IMG/VR virus record: IMGVR_UViG_3300005527_000273
Location: 1 to 25,069 of that record
Strand: one strand, 5' to 3'
Length of the DNA: 25,069 nucleotides
Origin: a virus
Part shown: piece after piece, positions 8,645-17,305 of the stretch
Position numbering within the stretch: position 1 is the first letter of the stretch
Layout: the number at the start of each line of letters is the position of its first letter
Program-made: the position numbers and the translations under genes
The notes under the pieces: model-generated
The model's database searches: none
The model's input: only the letters and a program-made list of their open reading frames with translations
What the model was told of the DNA's origin: nothing

Positions 8645-8961
8645 TGGATTACTACAATAGATATAAAGATTTTTTGATTAACGGACAACAAACTGTTGTT
8701 CCGTTTTTATCTATACCTGGTAGAGTTACAGACCAGCAATATTTGTATAGACAAGGAAGAAGTAGGTTAGATAAAATAAGTTTTGAAAAATATGGAACAC
8801 CATATTTTGGTTGGTTAATATTGGCAGCAAATTCTTTATATGGTGGACTTGAACAAAACATACCTGATGGTACAATATTAATTATTCCTTTTCCATTAAC
8901 TGCGGCATTACAAGATTATAAAGCTGCTTTAGATACTCACATATTCTATTATGGCCGTTAG
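8644..8961 (+). CDS. 53: gp53-like baseplate wedge protein
   Basis: A 105-residue protein. The core DKISFEKYGTPYFGWLILAAN, followed by NIPDGTILIIPFPL, matches the pattern of T4 gp53 and related LysM-like baseplate proteins (D.IS..yYG.p.yWWlI...N, then IP.G..L.IP). In T4, gp53 joins the wedge sectors to one another and around the hub. T4 gp53 is about 196 residues, so this is a short version limited to the core. The start overlaps the upstream stop by one base and its last 11 bases overlap the next gene's start (ATG 8951), which indicates translational coupling within the baseplate operon. Upstream bases show no Shine-Dalgarno. The family call is fairly good; the wedge role is by analogy. Confidence 0.7.
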   Translation: MDYYNRYKDFLINGQQTVVPFLSIPGRVTDQQYLYRQGRSRLDKISFEKYGTPYFGWLILAANSLYGGLEQNIPDGTILIIPFPLTAALQDYKAALDTHIFYYGR

Positions 8962-11900
8962 ATTAAAACAAAATAAAAAAATCTTTATTGAGACCGATTA
9001 TGATAACATTGTTGTTGTTAACCCAAACGAAGTTTTTTCTCCCGACGGTACAAAACAAGAACGCCTTGTTGACCATGAAGATTTAGTTTATTATGCCAAT
9101 TTAGAAACATTTATAATCCCAAGAACTAAGTTAGCTATTGGTGATAATTTTGACTCACCGGTTATTAATACAACAAGTATCGCAACAATGTTTGCGGGTG
9201 ACGACGCGTTGAAAATTAATTTCATGAAACCAAAAGGTAAGACACAATTTGATACAAGTTGGTCAGACCAATTGACGGGAGAAGGCACAAGAACTTTCAA
9301 CGGAGCTAATCAATCAAGTGAAAGAGTTGTGAACTTTGAAGGTAGACAATCTTTTAAACGTTCCGTTTCCAACCCTGAAGATACACAATTATTAGGTATA
9401 AAAGAAATAAGAGTTAATATTAAGGGAACGGGTGTTCCTGAAGTAAATATACAATTAGTCGATATACAAGGAAGGTCTTTATTTGAACAAGGAGAAAATT
9501 CATTATATTCTGCATTTTTTAATTTTCCTTATCCATTATTTTATTTGACGTTGAAAGGTTATTATGGTAAAGCTGTCAAATATAGATTATCATTAATGTC
9601 ATTCAACGCAAGTTTTGATGCGGACACAGGTAATTATAATATTTCACTCAAACTAATTGGTAAATTCACTGCACTTCTTTTTGATACGCCTTTATCTTAC
9701 GCGGTAAACGCACCAAAAATGTATAATACCCAAATTACCGTAACACAAGCAAGCACAGGTAATAAGAACGTCTTCAATACATATAAGGGTAGACAAAAAT
9801 TAGAAGAGGTTTACAAAACCTATATGAGAAAAGGTTTAATACCTGACAACTTTCCGATGCTCTCGATAGAGGATTTTGTTTTGAGAGTGGAAAACTTTGA
9901 ATCTAAATTGAAAAAAAATTTAGAAACTCAGGCAGATTTTACTAAGTTAAACGATTTGAAGTTGTTTGCGGATACTTTGATTAATTTAAGAAAAAAAGTT
10001 TATGATTATTCTATTAATAATTTTCTTGATAGAACAAGTTTTTATGTTGTCGGTGAAGAAATATATTACCCTTTCAAAAAAGAAGTTGCGTTACAGTCTA
10101 GAGAAGATTACAAAACATTTATAGACAAAAATATAATTGATTATACAAAACAATTGAAAGACAATGCAACTTTTGGTGAAAAAGGAGAAACAAAAGACCA
10201 AATTACTATTTTAACTAAAAATAAAAAAGATGTAATAAAAAAATTAGATTTTAATGCTTGGCAAAACAATAGGGCCGATGTGTTAAATACATACTTATCA
10301 AGGTATAGTAGAAATTTAGAAGCAGAAAATCCTGATGAATATAAAAAATTTATTGAAAACGAAGCAAGAAATGCTCAACTTACAACACAAGTAAGAGATG
10401 AAAAAGGCCAAATCATAAATGACACGCCTGATTATTTTGTTTTTGGGAACAAAATTGTTGCTGACGGCATATACGTCAAAAATTCTTATTTAGATAAGAT
10501 TGACGAAATGCAAAAAAGTTTAGAGGCAAAACAAAAAGTTATTGAGGATACGTTAACAAAATATTATGCAAGTTTACAATTAAAAAACCCAAGTGAAGGT
10601 GGATTAGGATTTAAACCAACGATTAGAAACATTTTTGCGATAATAATTGCAGGTGCCGATGCTTTTTATAGATTGATGGAAGATAACCATGAAGAAGCAT
10701 GGAATGTAAGAACTGATAAGGACAGGTTATTAGCGGTAATACCAGCAGAAAAAAACTTTTCAGTTGATGCTGTGAAAAGTATACAAAAGTCAAGTACGGA
10801 ATTAAATGATGATAATGTTGTATATCCTTGGCCTTTATATTTTACATTAGAAAAACAAGAAAATGGTAGTGATTTATATACAATACAATATCCTGGAGAC
10901 GCGAAGTACATAAGACAGACAAAGGCTTATGATTATAGAGTTTGGCCCGAAGTTGGTTTTGTTGAGGCATACATAAAGGCTTCATTAGAAAAAGAAAAAC
11001 CAACTTCTAATTACTCATATGACAACCCAACAGATGTAACTAAATATGTTTCTTGTAATGCTTTAGAGTTCCCATTCAAAACAGCACCATATCAAGATTT
11101 GAATGCTATTAAAACATTTTATGAAATATTTGAAAGAAGTTATATTAGTTCTCACTATGGAAACTTACCACTTGATTTATCACAAAAAAAACAGATAGAT
11201 AAATTTTATGGAGATATTGAAAGTTCTAATATAGGTTTAGTTGCTCCTGAGGATATTACAATCAATCAAAATTTAAAGAATTTAAAATTCAATTCATTAG
11301 ACAAATTGATTGATTATATGAAAACAATATCAAACAATGGTAAAGGACAAAGCTGGCAAACGTACATACGAGATATATTCAACACAGAATATATTAAAAA
11401 CTTACTACAAAACGTCAATGAAATTTATTCAATCGACACATTATCCGATAGGTCTGTGAAAGTTTCTGCTGACCTACCATTGGCAACCAATATGAAAGAA
11501 TTTTTAGAGGATAGTGGGACATCCAAAAAAAATACGTTAGATACGTATCCATTTACTGATTTAACATGGTTACAAGAAAATATGGCAAACGGAAGTAATA
11601 TAGGTGCGTTTGAAGATTATAATAATACCACAAGAAGTTACATTTATTTAGATGATAAAAAGACTATCGCTAGAATTAATGAAACTGAAAAATACCCTAA
11701 TTTAAAATTATTCACAAATAACACGGTATTTCAAAGTAACACACAAGCATATTTAACAGAAGTAGGGTCAACTGAAAAAATCAATTCAAGATTATCTCTT
11801 AAAAACTTTTTTGAAACAAGACAAGACAAAGATTTATATTTAACTGAATCATATATTAACTATGGAACAAGTTATAGTGGAAATATCGGAACTTTTATTC

Positions 11901-14900
11901 AAACAACATCATTATTAAACACACCATATTTTGTTAATGCTCTCATCGATGGGGTGACAAAACAAAAAAATAATCAAGAAAACCCATTTGTAGGTTTAGG
12001 TTATTTGTATTTGAACTCATTACCACTGATAACAACCAAAGAAAAAATAAAAGACATAACAGATAATGTATTAACGGATTTAGATTATTTAGCTGCAACA
12101 TTTAATAAATTTTCAGCAATACATCAAGTACCTTATGCTTGGGTATTAAAGTACGGTTCAATATGGCATAGATATAAAAAATACATAGAAGATAATGTAG
12201 ATATATTAGACGATTGTTGGAAAAATTTTGATTTTAATGTTGCTTATGCGCCAACAACAGGTGATAGTACAACCACATACACAATATTAGACTATAGTGG
12301 TAATCCTCAAAATATCACACTACAAGGTGCTCAATTTTATCAAAATCCACAAAACTCATTCATATTAAGAAATACGTTCGATGTTGGGTTTTACCCTAAA
12401 GTTGTAAATTCATTAGAATATTATTTGAATGAAGAAGATTTATTAACGGGTTATACAACAAGTGATTTTGCGGATGTATATAATAAAGGTTTGAAAATTG
12501 GTTTCAATAGTGAGTCTACCACAATGTATGGTACAGGATTTGACCCAAATAATGGATTCAGAGAGTTCTTAAAGAAAAACTATTTTACATATAGATTAAT
12601 TGAAAACACTGCGGTTCAGTCGCAACCAGACACAATAAGACTATACCCATCAATGGGAGGTATACCATTCGACCAATCAATTTTTGAATGTTTCAATCAA
12701 ACGAATAAAATTACCGAAGAAATATATAACAACTCCTCAGTTTTCAACGGTACTGTTAGGTCATTATGGGGTATTTCTAATTTTGGATATTATAACAACG
12801 ATTTAATTAAAAAACCATTACCGACCGAATATCTTAAAGTTATTAAAAATAATGCACCACTTCAAAACGATTTTAATATTGTTAGTAATGATTTAACTTA
12901 CTCAAAAATAGACGAAATATTCAATTTGTTTGATGTTGATTTATTGGATAAAATGGAAGAAAAGTTTTTAACTTTCTGTAATTTTAAACCATTGGCGAGT
13001 GAATTAAAATTGAATGAGGAAAATATTACACCTAATTATATAGACACTAACGGTTTAACAAATTCAGACGTTAAATTATTACGATATCAGATTAAAAACA
13101 TTTTTGATTTTGATAGTAGTTTATTTAATAGTGTGAATCAAAACGAAGATGGAATAGAATTAGGAAAATTACAAATTTCAAATTTATATACATCATTAAA
13201 TAAATTTTTAAATTTTGATTGCGTATTAAAAATTGCAAACCCAACAAACTTTGATAGAAAATTATTTGATTCATTTAGTACTATTTCAAACTTACAAGTA
13301 CAAGACAAGTATAAATTTGAACCTTATGTGAAAGGTACGTTACCCGGTGACGGAACAGCAACTACTTTATTACAAAGTATAACTCAAAACCCTTCTGCTT
13401 GGGATGCGTTCAGAAAATATTTAGGATATACTACAATACCTGGGTTAGAGTTTCAAACACAAGTACAACCGGTGTTACCATCCGTACCTATCGCACAAAA
13501 TAATCCACCTACACCATATACACCACCCGTTGCGGGACAAAATTATAGAACGTTCCAAGATTTATGTAGTGGTACGTATTTTAATATAATTGACCCAAAT
13601 GATAACACAAGCACAACATCATTTAATTACTATAATAATGACGTATGGTTCTTAGAGGTTGTTGATAACACATCACAAACAAAAAAATTCTGTGCAAGAA
13701 AGGTACCTGATAGTGCGACAACAACCACATATAATTTGGAGAATGATGACAATTACCCACAGACAAATGCGGTAGGAACAACACCGGCAAGTTACTGTAT
13801 GTCATTTTATCAAACACAATTAAATTGCCAACAATCACCTTTACTAGACCCAATACAATTACAATTTATTGGAGATTCGGCAACAATATTACCTGACGTA
13901 CCTGGTGATGGTGATTATATTAACATTGAAAAAACAGACGGTACATATCAGGTGTTTAGAATTATAGGTGACCCTAATTTTGATGCTAACAAGATTGAAA
14001 ATATAAGATTTTATCCACCGGGAACCGACCCAATAAACCCACCAATCGGTACTAGTATATATCGTGAAGGGTTTGGGGGTGTTGACACAAACTACGCGAG
14101 AGTATTTAGAGTTGATAATAATGTAGGTGGTAATTATGTTATGACGGTAGAATACACCCCTAATTCCCCAAATGAAATTATATTATCTGCGAATGTTTCA
14201 ACCCTACCTGGTTTACAAAACACAATACCACAACAAACAACAGTACCCCAACAGGCACAACCATTACAAAATACACAAAAATCTTTCTTAACTGATTTCT
14301 TCATTGATAATTCAATTGCATTTAATGAACAAAATATTATTACTTTATATCCATTAGTAAGACTTTATGGTGAACAAAAAAGACTTGACCCTACTTATGA
14401 CAAAACTAAATTCACGACATATATAAATAATTTTTTAGAGGATAGAAGAAGTTTACAGGACAAAATGGTTACAGAAACTTTTTCCAACCTAAATAAAATT
14501 TTAAATAATATTGATGTAACGGTTGATTTACCTACTACTGCGCTTAACGGTGACACTACAAAATTAGCTTTATATAATACATTGAAAGGATTTAACGATA
14601 AATGGATTGCTGGCTCTGATTTAAAAAACAATACTTTGTTTGAGGACTTTTTATTTATGGATAGGGCAAATAGTGATTTAGGTAATTCATTTGTATTAGA
14701 CGTACAAAAAGTTGTAAATGCGTTAGACCTTAAGTCAAAACAAGACCAAAGTTTAATGAGTGTAATAAGTAGAATTTTGGAAGAAAATTATTTTATTTTT
14801 ATGGCAATGCCTGCTTATATTAATTTTTATGGTATACAAAGAGCGGTAAAAGATGGTCAACCATTGAAAGATGTTGAAATTGGTAATTCATTATTTGGTA

Positions 14901-16240
14901 CGTATTTAGAAGTTGACTATACAAACTCAAGTCCCAAATTTTTGTGTTTATATGTTGGAAACCCTTCAGAATACCCTAAACCAAAAGAGAACACTTTCAA
15001 TCGTTTTGGTGATGATAGTTTTGACTTGAGAATGTCGGATAACCCACTTAGAGTTTCGGACCCAAAAACAAACTATTCGTTGAGTAATCGTGTTGTTGGA
15101 TTTGCGGTTGATTTTGGTATAAGAAATCAAAACATATTCAAAAGCTTGAGTCTAGATATGTCAGAAATGAAAAACACATCAGAGTCATTCAAAGTTTATG
15201 CTGACATGGGTAGTTCTGTTGCTGGTGATAAAGTGGCACAACAATCCGCATCGCTTTATAGTATATATAAATCTAGGTCATATAGTTGTGGTGTAAGTAG
15301 TATGGGAAATGTCATGATACAACCTACAATGTATTTTGTACTAAGACACGTCCCTATGTTTTATGGTCCATATTGGATAACTGAAGTGAACCATAATATT
15401 AATACTGGCGGATTTAATACCGAATTTAAAGGTACTCGCATACCAAAATATGCATTACCAAAAGTGGATAATTTATTGGCGTCTGTAAATCAAATAGTAA
15501 TAACTAAGATTAAAGAGTTGGCAGCAAAGGATAAAGAAAAACCAACAACTGAAAATGAACCAGTCACACAAAATCCAGTACCTGTTAATTTAGCTAGCCC
15601 TGAAAATAATTGTGAAACAATTACACAATATCCTTCAGTACCATTTGAAACACTTGTACAGAGCACGTTCACAGATACAGATATCATACCTGTAATAAAA
15701 CAAGAAACAAGTGACACATCTTTACGAGCTTTAATTTATGGATTGACTAAAGGAGTTGTTCCAGGAACCACAATGAATAACGGTATTACAAATTGCATCA
15801 ATAACAACCCATTCGGAATTAATACAATAATAAATTATAAAGGTAATCTTCCTAGTTTGATTTTAAAACAATCTTGTATAAATATTGCAAATACACCAAC
15901 CCCTTTAGTTAAGTTTAATAATTTAACAGAGTCTATAAAGTTCATGATTTCATACATGACTCAGGTTATAAATTTAGTACCACAGTTAAAAACATTAAAT
16001 CCTGACGCCGACGAAAACAAACAATATGGAAAGGCTTTATTTCAGTTAGTATATGCTTCTTGGTTAACTCAAAAAGCATTTGGTAACCCAACTGCGGTAC
16101 CACCACAACCCCCATTAAACGCTCAACAGATAAAAGATACTACTATACAAGATTTTACAAATCAAAATAAATTAGACACATATAACAATTGGGTTGAAGA
16201 ATTTGCCCGAAGTTATAAGTATTTTAAACAAAACCCATAG
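8951..16240 (+). CDS. Giant baseplate hub-like protein (2429 residues)
   Basis: The N-terminal region (about 1-265) is beta-rich, with YLTLKGYYGKAVKYRLSLMS and an SFDADTGNYNISLKLIGK-type segment typical of baseplate adaptor barrels. The middle (about 270-2020) is mostly unrecognised, with helical stretches. One segment at about 1503-1780 is bounded by Pro/Gln-rich linkers and contains four cysteines. Residues about 2031-2175 (MGNVMIQPTMYFVLRHVPMF, then YGPYWITEVNHNI and GGFNTEFKGTRIP) resemble the last barrel of hub proteins such as gp27/gpD, which binds the tail tube and spike. After a charged, Pro-containing linker (about 2190-2222), a C-terminal domain contains NNPFGI and VKFNNLTESIKFM, which loosely recall muramidase/glucosaminidase-type folds, but I see no clear catalytic Glu. 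The start overlaps the gp53-like gene by 11 bases. Hub role inferred; T4 splits comparable functions over gp27 and gp5. Confidence 0.6.
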   Translation: MAVRLKQNKKIFIETDYDNIVVVNPNEVFSPDGTKQERLVDHEDLVYYANLETFIIPRTKLAIGDNFDSPVINTTSIATMFAGDDALKINFMKPKGKTQFDTSWSDQLTGEGTRTFNGANQSSERVVNFEGRQSFKRSVSNPEDTQLLGIKEIRVNIKGTGVPEVNIQLVDIQGRSLFEQGENSLYSAFFNFPYPLFYLTLKGYYGKAVKYRLSLMSFNASFDADTGNYNISLKLIGKFTALLFDTPLSYAVNAPKMYNTQITVTQASTGNKNVFNTYKGRQKLEEVYKTYMRKGLIPDNFPMLSIEDFVLRVENFESKLKKNLETQADFTKLNDLKLFADTLINLRKKVYDYSINNFLDRTSFYVVGEEIYYPFKKEVALQSREDYKTFIDKNIIDYTKQLKDNATFGEKGETKDQITILTKNKKDVIKKLDFNAWQNNRADVLNTYLSRYSRNLEAENPDEYKKFIENEARNAQLTTQVRDEKGQIINDTPDYFVFGNKIVADGIYVKNSYLDKIDEMQKSLEAKQKVIEDTLTKYYASLQLKNPSEGGLGFKPTIRNIFAIIIAGADAFYRLMEDNHEEAWNVRTDKDRLLAVIPAEKNFSVDAVKSIQKSSTELNDDNVVYPWPLYFTLEKQENGSDLYTIQYPGDAKYIRQTKAYDYRVWPEVGFVEAYIKASLEKEKPTSNYSYDNPTDVTKYVSCNALEFPFKTAPYQDLNAIKTFYEIFERSYISSHYGNLPLDLSQKKQIDKFYGDIESSNIGLVAPEDITINQNLKNLKFNSLDKLIDYMKTISNNGKGQSWQTYIRDIFNTEYIKNLLQNVNEIYSIDTLSDRSVKVSADLPLATNMKEFLEDSGTSKKNTLDTYPFTDLTWLQENMANGSNIGAFEDYNNTTRSYIYLDDKKTIARINETEKYPNLKLFTNNTVFQSNTQAYLTEVGSTEKINSRLSLKNFFETRQDKDLYLTESYINYGTSYSGNIGTFIQTTSLLNTPYFVNALIDGVTKQKNNQENPFVGLGYLYLNSLPLITTKEKIKDITDNVLTDLDYLAATFNKFSAIHQVPYAWVLKYGSIWHRYKKYIEDNVDILDDCWKNFDFNVAYAPTTGDSTTTYTILDYSGNPQNITLQGAQFYQNPQNSFILRNTFDVGFYPKVVNSLEYYLNEEDLLTGYTTSDFADVYNKGLKIGFNSESTTMYGTGFDPNNGFREFLKKNYFTYRLIENTAVQSQPDTIRLYPSMGGIPFDQSIFECFNQTNKITEEIYNNSSVFNGTVRSLWGISNFGYYNNDLIKKPLPTEYLKVIKNNAPLQNDFNIVSNDLTYSKIDEIFNLFDVDLLDKMEEKFLTFCNFKPLASELKLNEENITPNYIDTNGLTNSDVKLLRYQIKNIFDFDSSLFNSVNQNEDGIELGKLQISNLYTSLNKFLNFDCVLKIANPTNFDRKLFDSFSTISNLQVQDKYKFEPYVKGTLPGDGTATTLLQSITQNPSAWDAFRKYLGYTTIPGLEFQTQVQPVLPSVPIAQNNPPTPYTPPVAGQNYRTFQDLCSGTYFNIIDPNDNTSTTSFNYYNNDVWFLEVVDNTSQTKKFCARKVPDSATTTTYNLENDDNYPQTNAVGTTPASYCMSFYQTQLNCQQSPLLDPIQLQFIGDSATILPDVPGDGDYINIEKTDGTYQVFRIIGDPNFDANKIENIRFYPPGTDPINPPIGTSIYREGFGGVDTNYARVFRVDNNVGGNYVMTVEYTPNSPNEIILSANVSTLPGLQNTIPQQTTVPQQAQPLQNTQKSFLTDFFIDNSIAFNEQNIITLYPLVRLYGEQKRLDPTYDKTKFTTYINNFLEDRRSLQDKMVTETFSNLNKILNNIDVTVDLPTTALNGDTTKLALYNTLKGFNDKWIAGSDLKNNTLFEDFLFMDRANSDLGNSFVLDVQKVVNALDLKSKQDQSLMSVISRILEENYFIFMAMPAYINFYGIQRAVKDGQPLKDVEIGNSLFGTYLEVDYTNSSPKFLCLYVGNPSEYPKPKENTFNRFGDDSFDLRMSDNPLRVSDPKTNYSLSNRVVGFAVDFGIRNQNIFKSLSLDMSEMKNTSESFKVYADMGSSVAGDKVAQQSASLYSIYKSRSYSCGVSSMGNVMIQPTMYFVLRHVPMFYGPYWITEVNHNINTGGFNTEFKGTRIPKYALPKVDNLLASVNQIVITKIKELAAKDKEKPTTENEPVTQNPVPVNLASPENNCETITQYPSVPFETLVQSTFTDTDIIPVIKQETSDTSLRALIYGLTKGVVPGTTMNNGITNCINNNPFGINTIINYKGNLPSLILKQSCINIANTPTPLVKFNNLTESIKFMISYMTQVINLVPQLKTLNPDADENKQYGKALFQLVYASWLTQKAFGNPTAVPPQPPLNAQQIKDTTIQDFTNQNKLDTYNNWVEEFARSYKYFKQNP

Positions 16241-16247
16241 ATAGATA

Positions 16248-16254
16248 TATTTAT
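16248..16254 (+). promoter_or_regulatory. TATTTAT motif, 14 bases before ATG 16269
   Basis: This is the third copy of the motif with identical spacing to the start codon, in the 28-base gap after the hub-like gene. It sits in a TA-rich run (gatatatttatataata), so some chance similarity is possible. Confidence 0.35.
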
Positions 16255-16268
16255 ATAATAAAAATGTT

Positions 16269-16493
16269 ATGAGTATGAAAGCATTATTAGATGATTATTT
16301 AAAAAAAGATACGAGAGTTACCCAAAGAGACGCGGGTAATGGTTATCAAGAAGTTTGTGATTTAGATACGGGTGATTGTTATACAATCAGAATGAAAGAT
16401 GGTCTAATCGAAAGAGTGGATAATACTATGAGAACAAACAGAACATTAAAGGTTGAGACTCCACAAGGTGTTAAAACATTATTAAACGGATAA
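16269..16493 (+). CDS. Small conserved-looking protein of unknown function
   Basis: A 74-residue protein. The central part reads QEVCDLDTGDCYTIRMKDGL, followed by IERVDN. Two cysteines flank a DLDTGD turn, suggesting a small beta-hairpin unit. Small proteins with a VCDLDTGxC...GLIER pattern are, from memory, found near baseplate genes of other marine and environmental T4-like phages. I do not know a function. It starts 28 bases after the hub-like gene and its stop is directly followed by the next ATG, so it belongs to the structural operon. A nearby ATG at 16264 reads only two codons before a stop and is not a start. Confidence 0.65.
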   Translation: MSMKALLDDYLKKDTRVTQRDAGNGYQEVCDLDTGDCYTIRMKDGLIERVDNTMRTNRTLKVETPQGVKTLLNG

Positions 16494-17186
16494 ATGTATA
16501 GTAAAATGAACGTAGAAAAAAAAATATTGGAAGAATTAAAAAGATTCAACCAAATTAATTCATATATCTTAAAAGAGCAACCTGAAGCACCTACAGAACC
16601 TGAAGGTGGTGTGCCACCGGCACCAGAAGCACCTATTGAAGGTGATGCACCACCGGCACCTGATGCTGCCGCACCAGCTCCTGAAGCACCGGCAGCAGAT
16701 GCAGGAGCTGCTCCAACTGAAGTTCCTGAACCTGTAGATGTGGAAAACGACCCGGATGTAGAAGAGGTTGATGCTGAAAAACCTGAGGATGAGGAAACTG
16801 AAGAAATTGATATCACTGACCTTGTAACATCACAACAAGAAATTCAGGCAAAACAAGATGAGTTCATGAATGATATGTTTTCAAAAATTGATGATTTGGC
16901 ATCAAAATTAGAAAACATGGACCAAATCATGAGTAAGATAAATGACTTAGAAGCTAAATTTGATAAGTACAGAGAAAAAACACCTGAAGAGAAACTAATG
17001 TTACGTTCTTTAGATTCTTATCCTTACAATCAAAAACTGACAGATTTCTTTCAAGATAAAGAAGAAGAGATGGAGAAAACAGGAAAAAATGAATATGTAT
17101 TAACATCAGACGAGGTTGAGAACTTTTCTCCAAATGAGGTAAAAAAAACATTTAATATATATGACGACGAGAATCCAAACATGTAA
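16494..17186 (+). CDS. Acidic Ala/Pro-rich coiled-coil protein, possibly a virion or scaffold component
   Basis: A 230-residue protein with three parts. The N-terminal amphipathic helix (about 1-28) ends in LKE. A low-complexity Ala/Pro/Glu/Asp-rich stretch covers about 29-105. A coiled coil (about 106-165, heptad-like ITDLVTSQQEIQAKQDEF and MDQIMSKINDLEAKF) then leads to a charged end containing LRSLDSYPYNQKLTDFF. No enzyme motif is seen. The N-terminal helix with an L-x-E site recalls capsid-targeting peptides cut by T4-type prohead proteases, but this is a weak clue. It is the last gene before the terminator at 17213, so it is probably late and structural. The alternative start at ATG 16506 would remove four residues; ATG 16494 abuts the previous stop and is preferred. 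Confidence 0.6.
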   Translation: MYSKMNVEKKILEELKRFNQINSYILKEQPEAPTEPEGGVPPAPEAPIEGDAPPAPDAAAPAPEAPAADAGAAPTEVPEPVDVENDPDVEEVDAEKPEDEETEEIDITDLVTSQQEIQAKQDEFMNDMFSKIDDLASKLENMDQIMSKINDLEAKFDKYREKTPEEKLMLRSLDSYPYNQKLTDFFQDKEEEMEKTGKNEYVLTSDEVENFSPNEVKKTFNIYDDENPNM

Positions 17187-17212
17187 AAAATAATAGGATA
17201 AAGAATCATTAT

Positions 17213-17238
17213 AAAGGGGGGCATAAGTCCCCTTTTTT
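17213..17238 (+). terminator. Rho-independent terminator of the structural block
   Basis: Stem AAAGGGG (17213-17219) pairs with CCCCTTT (17229-17235) across a 9-base loop, followed by a T run to 17238. It lies 27 bases after the last structural gene and immediately before a new promoter. Confidence 0.85.
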
Positions 17239-17240
17239 AT

Positions 17241-17270
17241 TTGACAAACTTAAATATTCACCTATATTTG
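17241..17270 (+). promoter_or_regulatory. Bacteroidota-type sigma promoter for the gp32 gene
   Basis: TTG at 17241-17243 (within TTGACA), a 19-base spacer, then TATATTTG at 17263-17270. This matches the Bacteroidota primary sigma consensus of TTG at -33 and TAnnTTTG at -7. Transcription would begin near 17277, giving a leader of about 30 bases to ATG 17306. It implies use of host RNA polymerase early in infection. Confidence 0.75.
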
Positions 17271-17305
17271 TTGTAGATAAAAGAGTAATAATTAAAAATT
17301 TATTT

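Noticed and set aside
16379-16816. A 145-residue Ser/Gly/Ala-rich frame on the minus strand
   Set aside because: It is the mirror of the Ala/Pro-rich low-complexity region of the real + strand gene, has no leader signal and opposes all other genes.
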